The notes under the pieces were generated by a model. It saw only the letters and a list, made by a program, of their open reading frames with translations. It was not told the origin of the DNA and ran no database searches. Positions 34,898-45,847 of a DNA stretch of 64,000 nucleotides are shown piece after piece (the first letter of the stretch is position 1; each line of letters starts with the position of its first letter). Origin of the DNA: Ilyonectria destructans (taxonomy: Eukaryota; Ascomycota; Sordariomycetes; Hypocreales; Nectriaceae); the NCBI GenBank assembly GCA_020740775.1, contig JAHEWK010000002.1, forward strand, positions 4,154,001 to 4,218,000, given 5' to 3'. The position numbers and the translations under genes are program-made.

Positions 34898-36451
34898 TCA
34901 TAATGGGGTATTGAGAATAACGTCTACACCCTCCTCATCCCTTGGCCCAATCCGACAAGCAAATCTCGTAGGATGACTCGTCAACCCATTCGTCAATTCC
35001 ACCACAGGCGTTACCTCCCTTCCCTCTGTATCCAATGCCTTCTGGATCTTCAATGTGCTCAGCATCCCCACAACCACGATCCACACGCTCGCCTCAGCCA
35101 GATGCTGGCCAACGCATACCCTCCGTCCGAATCCAAACTGCCCGTTGGGAAATGGTTCCCCCCGTCCGCCTTCCTCCACGGGAATGTAACGGTCAGGATC
35201 GAAGGTGTCAGGGTTTTGATATGTCCGCTCGTCGTGTGTCATAGCCCGGGCGTTGGCGTAGACGAATGATCCCGCGGGAATCAAGTAGCCCTCGTATATA
35301 TCGTCTTGCAACGAGCGATGTGGGACTCCAATTGGTGACACCGGGCACCAGCGTAGCGTCTCCTGGACGATGTAGTCAACGTATCGGAGTTGCGGCCGGT
35401 CTTCAAAGGTAGGCAGCCTGTCTCGACCCACAACCTCATCCACAGCCTTTTGACCCTTCTCCTGTACCTCGGGATGGAGAATCATGTTAAGCACAAACAC
35501 GATCAACGTGCTCCATGTCGTATCCTGGCCTGCCGCATAGACAGCACCAGCTGCTCCTTTAATATCTTCGACTGATAGCTCCGGCGTTTGGCCATTTCCG
35601 AGTTGTGTATTCCGCTGACTTAGCAGGCTGTGAATCAGGGATTGCCCTTTCTCGTTCGACGATATCACGGCCTCATATGGCTTATCGTGGAGGTTTCGAA
35701 TGGCCCACCTCCAATCGCTTGCAAACTTTAATGAGCGGTCATGAAACCATCGCGGAAGGGACTTTAGAAATGGGAAGAAATCTACCGGCGTTCCAGCCGG
35801 AGCACCCCCGTGCCCGAGAGCGTAGCTGGCATCGGCAGCTACTTGAATGAAAGGGTCAGTATCTGTGTTGATCTTGATGCCGAAGCCAATGCCAAGTACC
35901 ACGGCCGTAGCAAATCTTCTCATGATCGTCTCCCAATCTTCCGGTTTCTGGAGGAGTCCCTTCAACATCACAGTCATTTCCCGCTCTTGCAGGGGGCGGT
36001 GCTGGACAATGCTAGTCCTCTGGAAGGCTCTCTGCAATATGCTGCGATGTTTCCGAAAATCCGGCCCCCATCGAAGAAACGTGAGCGTTTTGCGCCACCC
36101 CATCACCTCGAAGAGGACAAATCGAGGTCTGTCACAATAGTTGGCTCCCCGCTTGTCGAGGAGGTCGATCGCCGCATGGACAGAGTTGAGCACGACGACG
36201 GGCTGCCCGAGCACGTTGAACGAAATGATATCGGAGGCATATTCTCGAGACCACTTCATGTATGCATTTTCGGGATTGTCGGTCGGGATGATGCGCAGGT
36301 GGCCTAGAATGGGCTCTCCGGGCGGTCCAGGAGGAAGCGGTGAAGAGCGTGTCCGTCGGCGAGATAAGGCGAACTTGATGATAGTAACCAGAACTGCAAA
36401 AACGACGAATGCTTGTCCCTGGGGGGTATGTAGGATCTTGATAAGTGCCAT
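34898..36451 (-). CDS. Cytochrome P450 monooxygenase
   Basis: Single exon, 517 aa. It has an N-terminal membrane anchor (about 13-30), a proline hinge PLPPGPPGEPILGH, the I-helix oxygen motif AAGQDTT, ExxR in ETLRW, and heme-binding FGFGRRVCVG with Cys446 as thiolate ligand. It is an ER membrane enzyme needing an NADPH-P450 reductase. It resembles the broad group that includes O-methylsterigmatocystin oxidoreductase-like P450s; it does not look like the phenylacetate hydroxylase (CYP504) that feeds homogentisate. It shares a 732-bp divergent promoter with a homogentisate dioxygenase, suggesting a linked aromatic pathway. It has no introns, unlike the P450 at 57.2 kb. Substrate unknown. Confidence 0.93.
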   Translation of the reverse strand: MALIKILHTPQGQAFVVFAVLVTIIKFALSRRRTRSSPLPPGPPGEPILGHLRIIPTDNPENAYMKWSREYASDIISFNVLGQPVVVLNSVHAAIDLLDKRGANYCDRPRFVLFEVMGWRKTLTFLRWGPDFRKHRSILQRAFQRTSIVQHRPLQEREMTVMLKGLLQKPEDWETIMRRFATAVVLGIGFGIKINTDTDPFIQVAADASYALGHGGAPAGTPVDFFPFLKSLPRWFHDRSLKFASDWRWAIRNLHDKPYEAVISSNEKGQSLIHSLLSQRNTQLGNGQTPELSVEDIKGAAGAVYAAGQDTTWSTLIVFVLNMILHPEVQEKGQKAVDEVVGRDRLPTFEDRPQLRYVDYIVQETLRWCPVSPIGVPHRSLQDDIYEGYLIPAGSFVYANARAMTHDERTYQNPDTFDPDRYIPVEEGGRGEPFPNGQFGFGRRVCVGQHLAEASVWIVVVGMLSTLKIQKALDTEGREVTPVVELTNGLTSHPTRFACRIGPRDEEGVDVILNTPL

Positions 36452-37183
36452 CTTGATTTAAAGGATGATGGGCGAAGAGATTCCGCGAAGGAGCTCGGTT
36501 GTGTGGCCCAGTGTCTATGATGCATCTAGGAGGTTCCGAAATAGAATAGCTGTCGGTTTGCCTAAGACAGGTCTCACAAGCACCTCAGAGGAGCTGGGTT
36601 ATCACCAGATGTGTAGATGAACCCTGCCTATCCGGATCACGGCGTGAGCATTCTTTTACGGAGGTCATTCATTTCCAACCAAAAGCATCACTCAGATTAC
36701 ACATCAGCATCCGGAAGTAAGGTTGCCAGAGCTACCACGCCAGCACACCACTTCGTCGCCCAACAATAAACTCTAAGGCCACATTGGTCCAATACTGCCT
36801 TCATCGAGGTCTGAAGTAGTGCATTAGTGGAATGTAATACAGAAGTGAGTTTCTGGTGCATTGCCGGACGCTAATCCGGCAACGGCTATCACCCTGCACC
36901 GCCCAACCAGCATCCAACTGGCGAATTGCCCAATTGCCCGTCACAACATGGCGGGCGTCATTGTCTTAAATTCTGACCATTCAAGCGATTGGGATGTGGA
37001 AACATTCGCGGGGGAGCAACAAGGATAAAGGAATATTAGCTGACGCGACTGCTTCCTTGCAGCAGCCAGTCTCATTCTTTGATCTTGGGTAACATCTACT
37101 TCACCTACCATGTCATAGAGCTCCAAGTTATTCTGCCGAGGTCACTCCATTGTTCAACTTCGAGCTCATTCGCATGAGCTAAG
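36452..37183. other. Divergent promoter, P450 / homogentisate dioxygenase
   Basis: 732 bp between divergent starts; probably a shared regulatory region. No ORF of note. Confidence 0.5.
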
Positions 37184-38698
37184 ATGACGGGTGCCACGGC
37201 AAAGTCAGCATTTACGACTGAGCCAACCCCCATTGATCCACATACCTACCAGCCGGGCTTCGGTAACAGATTCGCCTCCGAAGCCGTGCCCAATGTTCTA
37301 CCCCGGGGCATGAATGCGCCGCAAAAAGTCCGGTACGACCTCTATTCTGAGCAACTCAATGGCTCGTCCTTTATCGCGCCACGGCAGCAGATTCAACATG
37401 TGTGGATGTACCGGATACGCCCGTCAGTGGCACATGGCGCGGTGGCTGCTTCAGACGTGAATTCCCATGTGAGTTTCCATGTTTCCATTTCGCCAGCTGC
37501 ACGATTAATAAACGAGACATAGCTCGAGGCCTGCTTCTCAGCAGCTAACAAAAATGTTGAGTTTGTTGCAGCGCAGGAGGCCTGGGACCCGGTCCCGCTA
37601 CTATCAGAGCCAGACGAGTCAGTTCCTGAGAGCGGAACCGATTTCGTGCAGGGCATTAGAACCGTCGCGGGACAAGGAGACCCAACCCTCCGCGAGGGCA
37701 TCGCCATTCATGTCTACGCAGCGAACGTCTCGATGGCCAAACGTGCATTCTGCAACAACGATGGAGACCTTTTAATTTTGCCTCAGCATGGACGGCTGAA
37801 TATCCAAACTGAGCTAGGGTGGCTCATGGTCCGCCCGGGCGAGCTCGTTGTTATCCAAGCGGGCTTGCGATTTCGCATACTGCTTCCAGATGGGCCTGTC
37901 CGAGGTTACATTCAAGAAATATTTGGCACCCATTACGACCTTCCGGATCTTGGCCCGGTTGGCTCCAACGGCATGGCCCTTCCTCGGGATTTTGAGTCGC
38001 CGGTTGCCAGCTTCGACATCGACACCGAAAAGTCGACCTGGGAAATCATCTACAAGCTAGCCGGAAGCCTCCACCGATGCTCGCAGCACTATACGCCGTT
38101 CGATGTTGTCGCCTGGCATGGGAACTTGGTACCTTACAAGTACGCAATCGAAAAATTCGTTAATCTCGCCAATGTAGAGAAGGACCAAGCAGATCCGACC
38201 ATCTACTGCGTTTTGACAGCCAAGTCTAAAATACCAGGTGTGTCGCTGACAGACTTCCTTGTCTTTACGCCAAAATGGATTACGACGAAAGACACATTCC
38301 GGCCCCCTTACTATCATCGAAACATGAGTACAGAAATCATGGGCCTGATCTACGGAAAGTATAACGGCAGCAGCCACGTTCTAGAGCCGGGAGGCCTCAG
38401 TTACGAGGCAAGCTACATGCCCCATGGCGAAACTTACGAGACATGGAAGGACGCGACAAGCCGCGAGTTGAAGCCGGAGCGCGTGTGTGAGGATACAATT
38501 GCGTTCATGTTCCACATTAGCGTACCGATGTTTATCACGAAATGGGCGTTCCGGGGAGAGGGGGCAAAGTCGTTGCATCCCAGCTCACCAACGCAGTGGG
38601 ACAATGCCAAAGCGCCTTTCCTCGATCACCTCGACGAAGTGAACTTGGATTTGGAAGCAGCGGGACTGCCGTTATTGGGAGATGCAAGCCTAAGTTAG
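37184..38698 (+). CDS. hmgA-like: Homogentisate 1,2-dioxygenase (paralogue)
   Basis: Two exons: 37184-37468 and 37523-38698; 486 aa. The enzyme opens the ring of homogentisate to give 4-maleylacetoacetate in Tyr/Phe degradation. N-terminal YQPGFGNRFASEAVPNVLPRG and QLNGSSFIAPR are family signatures. The catalytic base His (WHGN, about 294), the iron ligands His (PYYHRN, about 360) and Glu (about 366, same 6-residue spacing as in human HGD), and the third ligand His in MPHG (about 396) are all present. It is longer than the usual roughly 440 aa, and the loop around the third ligand is unusual (LSYEASYMPHGETYETWKDA). No maleylacetoacetate isomerase or fumarylacetoacetase lies next to it, so this may be a pathway-specific paralogue rather than the primary catabolic copy. 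Confidence 0.9.
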
Positions 38699-39490
38699 AG
38701 AGGTGAGACACTACTAACATGAAATGTCCGCTTTCGGTGACCGGTGAGCTCGGTGCACAGATCCGGCGGTGTAACGTTAAGCCATTGGAATTGCAAACGC
38801 GGGGGGTTTGATTGGCAGAGGGAGATGAGCAAATCGACAAGTTAGACGGCTGCGAGGCGTTTGGTGATATGTATTACCAGGAGTTGATGTCAACACTCGG
38901 GTCGTTTGTTACTGAGCGAGGCGGTGAGTTTGGAAGGTTCAGGAAATTTGGTTGAATCATGCAGACGGCAAGTAATTGTTGGAGTAATTAGGCAGGTCAG
39001 TAATACGGCAAATCAGCCATCCTATCTATAATTGGCATTTTTGCTTATATCGCCCAGGCTCCCTTGCCGACTAAAATTGGGCTTTGACCGTTCGCATGCA
39101 AAGGCAACAAGCGCGAACTCAATCAACGGCTGGAACTTCCCGCCACTAGGAGATACGACTATAGGAGATTGCCGGGGTGTCGCCGATCGCTGCGTCGCGG
39201 CGTGTGCCGGATCGGGCTTCCGCAATATCGCACACTGAAGTTCGCGCGGGCGTGAGCGGGCGCCGGGCGCTGGGCGCTGGCCTTGTTCAAGGATAGATGG
39301 AGATGCCTTATTAGCCAGAAAAACAAGCCGGCCAGTCTGGGAGTCAATCTCCCCAACCCAACCCTCCCTTTTTGCCTGCCCCTTTCTCATCCCCGCCGCC
39401 CCTCAGGCAAGGCAGATTGCCAGATCCAACCCTTGGGCGTCTCGTGTGTGTCTTGCTCCGTACTGCGTACAACGACCCGGCAACGAGAAA
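38699..39490. other. Intergenic, promoter of Zn2Cys6 regulator
   Basis: 792 bp with no convincing gene. It contains an unrelated set of short ORFs and CT-rich sequence just before 39491. Confidence 0.45.
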
Positions 39491-41707
39491 ATGGAGCCCA
39501 CAGCGGCAGTGTTATCGAGCCGGCCCCACGGCCAAGACCTCCTCGGTGATCCGGGTCCCGGGCCCGGCCCCGTCAAGCGTCGCGGCGCCGTAGCCTGCCG
39601 GCGCTGCCGCCGGCTGCGCTCCAAGTGCATCCACCAACAGAACGCGCCGCCGTGTGAGGGTTGTCGCCTTGCTGGGCCCCAGGCCACGGCCGAGTGTGCG
39701 TTCCCACGCCGCGGCGAGAAGGACGTCGATCGCCAGTTCCGCCGTCGCCCCATCCCGGCTGTTGGTCCCGTGCAGCCCGGCGCCGAGTACGGCGGCGGCG
39801 GCGGCGGCGGCGGCCAGCCCGGGAGGATCACCGGCAGCGGAGGTGTCGGCGCCTGGTCGAGCCCCCCGGGCAGCTCTGGTCAACCGTCACCAAACACAGT
39901 AGGGGCCAGTCCGTCTCGAGCGCTAGGGTATCCCCCGTCAATCAACCAGGACAAGATGCTACCGCCCTCAGACGAGGTCGTTGAAGGCTGTCGCATCTTT
40001 GTCACATCCTACTTCCAGCTCGGCTTCATCCCCAAGGCCGTCTTCCTCGAAAACCTCCGCGTCAACCCGTCGTCTGTCAGCAAGTTCCTCCTGGCCTGCA
40101 TCCTCTCCATCTCAGCGCGCTTCACTCCATCCTTGGTCGCTCGGTATGGCAATGCCAGAAAGGCCACCGATTACTTCCTCGAAGTCTCGAGGTCCATGGT
40201 CCCTGCGGAGATGTATAATCCGTCGCTCGAACGCATCCAGGCTTTCTTCCTACTCGCAATCTCACAATGGGGCAATGGCGATAGAGATCGTTCCAGCATG
40301 GACATGGGAGTCGCCGTACGGATGGCAGCGCTGCTTAAGCTGCACCTCGAAGAGTCGTACGTCCTGGAGAACAACTGCCCTGCGGATCAAGTCGTTCGCT
40401 CTGAGAGCGCCCGTCGAGTATTTTGGATGATCCAAAGCCAGGAGAATCTTCACTCGGGCTACAAGACGCCAGCGCCGTTTCCCCTTGAGGATATTACGAC
40501 ATTGCTGCCATGCGACGAGGGGGACTTTGCCTTTGGTGCCATCCCGACTGAGCGAGCTGCTGAAGCAGGCACTCCGCCAGCCTTGGCCAACCCGCAGTTG
40601 GTATTCACTCCAAGGCGGTGTCTCTTCGCCACGCTCATCCAAGCCCACGGCCTTTGGGGCAGAGTGGCCAGAAAGGCATGTAGGAACGACTATGCCGTCA
40701 ACAAGGCACCCCCGTGGGATCCCACAAGCGAGTACCAACGGACCGTCATCGAACTGCGGCAGTGGGAAGAGACCCTCCCGCAAAAACATGCCTTCTCGGT
40801 ATGGAACCTCAGGGGGTGGAAGTCAGAGTCACTTCATCTCGCATATCTATCTGTGACCATGGTCCTCCGGCTCAGCAACATTGTCACCCGCCGAGTCTAT
40901 CTCCACGACATGTTGTCAACTCTTACGAATGAACCGCTCGACCAACCGCTTGAACCCTCGACACCAACGATGGCAAATGCAAACGAGCACAGCACGACTC
41001 CACATCCCACTCCAACCTCGACACCCCGCGAAACTTACGGGTCCGCTCCCAAGGGATTCTGGGCGCAGGCCTCCAACGAACTCTTCCACAATTTGTGGGA
41101 TCTGCACGAACAGATCGATGCGTACTTTAGCATGAAGTCCTCGGAGGAGGGCTTTCCCCAGATTCTCGTCTTCTGCGTGTACATGTGTGGGTCTCTATCA
41201 TCATTCCTCTGGCGTTACCCTGCGCTCTGCCCTCCGCTAGGGGAGAGGGCGGAGAGAATGGCGCAGCGCTCACTCGAGGTTCTGAGCGAATTACACGCCG
41301 CCTGGCCTACAAGTTCCAAGTGGCAGAAGGGGTTACAGCAGATTGCAACGCCTCTTACGGGGCTGAGTCCCGCAGACGACCGAGTTGCAATCACTCCGGC
41401 ACAATCCATGGACAACAGGGCCGGGGTGCTAAATCCAGCGAGCGTGCAACTTGTAGACCAAGCCAACATGCCAAACGCTTTTCAAACACCGCGAGGAATG
41501 GAGCAGCGCCCAACGGTCCCCGAAGGCATGTTGGGAGAACTGATCAACGTTTTGCCACATGGGAATAGCCACCTCGCACGATTCGGAAGCATGCAGATGA
41601 ACCCTTTGCCGAATGAATTATTCAACGCCGAGCTCGCTGCGTTTTTGCAGGGAGACTTTCACTACGACCTTCTAGACGGATGGGGCCAGCCAAGTGTTGC
41701 AGGTTGA
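39491..41707 (+). CDS. Zn2Cys6 fungal transcription factor
   Basis: Single exon, 738 aa, start ATG 39491 (the longer frame begins at a GTG). The binuclear zinc cluster is at residues 36-69 with spacing C-x2-C-x6-C-x8-C-x2-C-x10-C, preceded by basic KRRGAVACRRCRRLRSKC. The spacing after the third and fifth Cys is long but within the family range. A Gly tract (about 100-107) separates it from the fungal-specific middle homology region (about 150-560: FVTSYFQLGFIPKA, RVFWMIQSQENL and so on). It lies between homogentisate dioxygenase and an esterase with which it converges 32 bp apart, so it is the natural candidate regulator of this group. Nuclear; target sites unknown. Confidence 0.88.
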   Translation: MEPTAAVLSSRPHGQDLLGDPGPGPGPVKRRGAVACRRCRRLRSKCIHQQNAPPCEGCRLAGPQATAECAFPRRGEKDVDRQFRRRPIPAVGPVQPGAEYGGGGGGGGQPGRITGSGGVGAWSSPPGSSGQPSPNTVGASPSRALGYPPSINQDKMLPPSDEVVEGCRIFVTSYFQLGFIPKAVFLENLRVNPSSVSKFLLACILSISARFTPSLVARYGNARKATDYFLEVSRSMVPAEMYNPSLERIQAFFLLAISQWGNGDRDRSSMDMGVAVRMAALLKLHLEESYVLENNCPADQVVRSESARRVFWMIQSQENLHSGYKTPAPFPLEDITTLLPCDEGDFAFGAIPTERAAEAGTPPALANPQLVFTPRRCLFATLIQAHGLWGRVARKACRNDYAVNKAPPWDPTSEYQRTVIELRQWEETLPQKHAFSVWNLRGWKSESLHLAYLSVTMVLRLSNIVTRRVYLHDMLSTLTNEPLDQPLEPSTPTMANANEHSTTPHPTPTSTPRETYGSAPKGFWAQASNELFHNLWDLHEQIDAYFSMKSSEEGFPQILVFCVYMCGSLSSFLWRYPALCPPLGERAERMAQRSLEVLSELHAAWPTSSKWQKGLQQIATPLTGLSPADDRVAITPAQSMDNRAGVLNPASVQLVDQANMPNAFQTPRGMEQRPTVPEGMLGELINVLPHGNSHLARFGSMQMNPLPNELFNAELAAFLQGDFHYDLLDGWGQPSVAG
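39791..39816 (+). repeat. (GGC)n trinucleotide tract
   Basis: Eight consecutive GGC-type codons encoding a poly-Gly run in the Zn2Cys6 regulator. Confidence 0.85.
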
Positions 41708-41739
41708 TAAACCGCATCTAATCTAGTATCGGTATATCG

Positions 41740-42842
41740 TCATGTCCCATAAACACTCTGGAGGTGTTTGACAGCATCCTCGATCATCTTCCGACCTTTA
41801 TCTATTCGTCCATGGAGAGAGAGAATCGAGTGCGTACCACCCTTCACAACCACCGTTTCAGCGTCAACGCCTAGGCCTCTTAGCTGCTCTCCGAAAGCTA
41901 ACGCTTCCGGAGCAAGGAGATCTAGCTCTGCGACAGCTATCCATATCTTTGGAAGCCTTCGCAGCAAGGACTCGGGGGCGTGGTTGGGGCTCGCATCCCA
42001 CTTCTGGCGATCCTCGTCTCGGGCGAAGTAAAGCTTCCGATACCACTCCAGTCGCTTGTCGGTAAGCCAAGGCGCTGTCTCGGCGCTGGACTTCCAGATA
42101 TCCTCCGAGGTGGCGGTGTTGTCAATCACCGGGATGAATAGTAGAACTGAGGCGGGAGGGTGGGTGATGGTATATGGAAGAGATGGCTTTGCAGATGGGG
42201 GAGGGACCTCGAGGTCCAATGCCGCGAGGGCGGCGACAACGGCCAAGTTGCCTCCGGAGGATGTGCCGCCGATGGAGACGCGGCTGGTGTCAATCTTGGC
42301 AAGCCCATCAGGCGCAGAAAATACCCATCTAACAGCATCAATTGAATCTTCAACTGCGATTGGGAATGGATTCTCAGGGGCAAGACCGTAATCCACGCTT
42401 ATGACCACGCAGCGGGCACCTAGTTCGATTAGTGCTTTCTTTCTCCATCTTATTAGAGGTTCCATAGACAGATACCTTCGCAGGTCCATGAACAGAGGTC
42501 CCTGCCATTATTTAGACCCCCAACGGCCCAACCACCGCCGTGAAACCAGACCAAAGCGGGCCAGCCGCGCTCATCGCTCTCGCCAGTGGGTGTGTAGACT
42601 CTCACGCGGAAGCGGCCGACGTCGAAGTCCTCGATGCTGCCAACGGGAACCGGCTGAGTTCCGCCGGGAGGGAGTGTTCCCTTGGCCGATCGTACGGACC
42701 CGTCCCAGGCCTTGAGCTCATCTGGGACGATATACTGCAAGTACTTGTCGTGGTAGTCGACGTATTGCGGGTCGAGCTTATCGCGGATGGCGGGGTGGAG
42801 GGGTTGCCAGATCTTGCGATCGTCGGTTGGCGTTTCGGACAT
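41740..42842 (-). CDS. Alpha/beta hydrolase, HSL-type esterase
   Basis: Two exons: 42842-42476 and 42434-41740; 353 aa. The 41-bp intron (branch CTAATAA) is the shortest in the window, but it restores the conserved sequence from LCSWTC into GARCVVISVDYGLAPENPFP. It has the oxyanion motif HGGGW, the nucleophile elbow GGTSSGGN, the acid in AELDLLAPE and His in KGGTHSILS, as in hormone-sensitive-lipase/arylacetamide-deacetylase carboxylesterases. No signal peptide, so probably cytosolic. It converges on the Zn2Cys6 gene and may hydrolyse an ester or lactone in the same pathway; that link is inference from position. Confidence 0.88.
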
Positions 42843-44186
42843 GACGCCTGCAATTGAGGCAGGTTCCAGTGGAGGGAGGTTTCGAGGTTGTAGCCTAGTT
42901 AATGACGGTTAATGTGCGATTATCTGGGTTCACTCCAAGCCACGAGCTTCGATTGTGGATGAGATGTCACTCCCGAGCCCCCACCTTCAAAACTTAGGGG
43001 AAATGCGGATTTAGCCCGCCCAGGATAGCCTGTGCTAGTGGAGAAGATGCTGAAAGCCCGAGATGAGCTGCTCGCGCCTATCGTACAACACCAAGCAGAT
43101 TCCTGTATCTTGAACCTAACATCTATCATTTAGAGATTAAAATAAAGACATAATTAACTCGTCACAAAAGAACAGGAAAAGCTCGACATGTTAGTAATTT
43201 TAGGTGTTAGACACGTGAATCAGCCCACCCCGAGTCCAGCTTGCGGGTCTGAGGCCAAAGTCGCCATTTAGCTCGCTCTTCACTTTTCTCGTTTGTCTCT
43301 CGCTAATATCCTGCGTTGTTTCAGGTTGGCATTTATTCTTAGCCCCTGTCAGGTTTCTTCCTCGTTGGCAGATACCGCTGTCTTGGCTCAGTGAATCCCT
43401 GACGGCAGAGATCCAATGGACCACAAGCGCCTGCGTGTAAGTGCGCACCCCTGTCGCACCTGCGCCCTACGTCATAACTGCCCAAACCTGCCATGTCGAA
43501 ACAACAACAGCAGCAATGACAACAAACACTTGCAATAGGGTGATTGCTTCCTTCTCTCAACCTCAAACTTCAGCTCGCGTGCTTTCTTCTCGGAGCTGGT
43601 CCTCCGAGGCTTCGTGGCATTCTCTTATTCTCACCTCCCCGCACGTGGCTTTCTCTCTTTTCCTCCATTTTCGATCGACGACAATCATCAATACCAACTA
43701 TCCTGGATCGTTGTCAATCTTCACCTCTTTCGTCGCCCGCCCTTCGTTTTTCGTTTTTCCCTTGGCCTATTTACACACCCTGCGCCCATCCTCCCGTTCT
43801 GGAACGTTACCCACCCCATCGCTTCCCATCCAGACCACCTGACAGGGATAACCAAGAAATCGACATCGAAACCAACAATCATCCAGTCGCCGCCATCGAG
43901 GCCCTAGCTCCCTTCCATCTACGTCACTCTCTGCGTGGTTCCTGAATCCTGGCACCCACCCTTTGGGGCACCGTTGCATCCTATATTTACCTACTCTATT
44001 GGCCTGTTCCCTTCTTGTCACCTTGCCATACGCCATGCAAGCCACTAGCTAATACGTGCTTGAATACTTTTCTCTTTGGATCTGGGACCTCCCTTAAACT
44101 TCTTCGTTTGGATCCTGGACTTACATCGCTGTCACATTCGAGCTTTCTGCAGCATCGCCAGTAGTATTGGATATTGGGGACGTGCG
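42843..44186. other. Long intergenic/leader region, 1.34 kb
   Basis: No gene seen. From about 43440 to 44030 the plus strand is CT-rich with overlapping short ORFs in all three frames, typical of a long fungal 5' leader with upstream ORFs for the thaumatin-like gene. Confidence 0.45.
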
Positions 44187-45476
44187 ATGCGACATTCGTC
44201 AGATCGCAGACGCGCTGGATGCGCCTCTTCGATATGTTGGCTTCTAATCCCAATGCTCTCATTTGGATTTCTCGTCCATGGAGTGCCTTCGGATGATTCT
44301 CTCGCCCTTCGAAGCTTGTGGGCGGACACTGCACATCACGGGCCGCGAATTGGAGTTCCTAAGAGGGACCTGGGCGATTCAGACAACTGGGATGGGAAGA
44401 TACCGCTGATTGTCACCAACAACTGTGGCTCCACCATATGGCCCGGAATCGCAACGCAGGCCGGCACAGGACCGGGCACGGGAGGCTTCGCGCTCTCCAA
44501 GGGGAAGAGTAGGAGGGTTTGGGTCAGCCCGGATTGGCAGGGGCGCGTCTGGGGTCGTACGAACTGCACCGTCAAGGGGGATTCATGCTCTTGCAAGACG
44601 GGGGACTGTCTAGGGAAGTTAGACTGCGAGTTCAGTGTAAGTCAGATTGCCCCAGATATGAACTTTACGTTATCTGACTCGTGACAGGGCGCAACTCCAG
44701 CGACGCTCGCCGAATTCAACCTAGCCGGCGGAGTTCATAACAAGCAGACATTCTACGATATCTCTCTCGTCGATGGATACAATCTCCCCATCGGCTTAAA
44801 GTACATCCCTGCCAAAAACACATCGTATATCCCCCCGAACCTCACCAACTGCATGTGCATCGCAACTCCTGGTTGGATTTACGCTGAAGCCGAAACGGGA
44901 ACCTACTACACAAATTCTTCCTATCCCGTCCCATTGGAGACGAAGGTTAACAATGATATGGCCCGTCGATGGTGTCCCTGGCCGTATCTTGCCTTTCCGC
45001 CCACTAAGCCTGGGGACGGTATCTACCCCTACCCAGATGACAACATCCAGCGACCCGAATTTGCGCCATGCAAGAGCGCCTGCGCCGCGTCCGGTAACGA
45101 CAAGGACTGTTGCGTCGGCAAGTACCATGACCCTGACGTTTGCAAGCCATCAGATTACAGCAAAGCTGCCAAGGCCATGTGCCCCGACGCATATAGCTTC
45201 GCCTTCGACGACCAATCGTCGACTTTCATCATCCCCATGGGAGGCGGTTGGGAGATCACCATGTGTCCCAAAGGACGCTCAACTAACATTCTGCGTCAGT
45301 TGGGAGACGAAATGAACGAGATAGCCAGCTCAGGGAAATTGTCAGACCTGGCCATCAAGCGGTTGAAAAACGTCACATATATCGAATCTGAACGGGATGC
45401 CGCAAATGGTCTTCGGCCAGTGATGGCCACCTTGGTATCGACAGCTCTGGTGGTGGGGTTGTGGCTATTGCTGTAA
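44187..45476 (+). CDS. GPI-type thaumatin-like secreted protein
   Basis: Two exons: 44187-44636 and 44688-45476; 412 aa. The N-terminus has basic residues and a hydrophobic signal core (CWLLIPMLSFGFLVHG). A thaumatin/osmotin-type domain follows (IPLIVTNNCGSTIWPGI, GFALSKGKSRRVWVSPDWQGRVWGRTNC, GATPATLAEFNL, DISLVDGYNLPIGL), rich in paired Cys and with several N-glycosylation sequons. The extreme C-terminus is hydrophobic (VMATLVSTALVVGLWLLL) after a small polar linker, a likely GPI-attachment signal. It probably sits in the cell wall or plasma membrane. Plant thaumatin-like proteins bind beta-glucans; in fungi the role is uncertain (wall remodelling suggested). Start chosen for the signal peptide; the upstream extension in frame lacks an ATG with better context. 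Confidence 0.87.
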
Positions 45477-45847
45477 TGCGTGTTTATGCAGGGAGTCATG
45501 GTTTGATTGGGATTTCCTTTGTTCAAGGGTCCAGGCTGGTTTCCTGTTCCTCAGTGTCCTTCCGAGCTTGCATATCTGGGTCGCCGGTGGGAGAACAAGA
45601 ATAACATGTCATGATGAGATGATGGGCAGCGAGCCTGCTCCAAGACTTGCACGAGCACACGTATACCCTTTTCGATAACCCTAAATGAAAATGCTTATTC
45701 AAGTCTACCTTGGACAAGCTCTATTGCTCATATGTCATGATCCATACCCAACCATTTTGGTCCGCCGCCGCGCTAGATGTGACGAGGCCTCATCCCAAGG
45801 CCATTCTCGCATGTAAGCACAATCCATAACTGTAGGGTGCTCTACCT
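45477..45847. other. Convergent intergenic region
   Basis: 3' flanks of the thaumatin-like gene and YAR1; nothing recognised. Confidence 0.5.

Noticed and set aside
34898..36451. P450 as phenylacetate/homogentisate-forming CYP504
   Set aside because: Neighbouring HGD makes it tempting, but the N-terminal and substrate-recognition regions look like the O-methylsterigmatocystin-oxidoreductase-like group instead.
43441..43945. Overlapping plus-strand ORFs upstream of the thaumatin-like gene
   Set aside because: CT-rich leader sequence open in all frames, no domain or conservation-like pattern.
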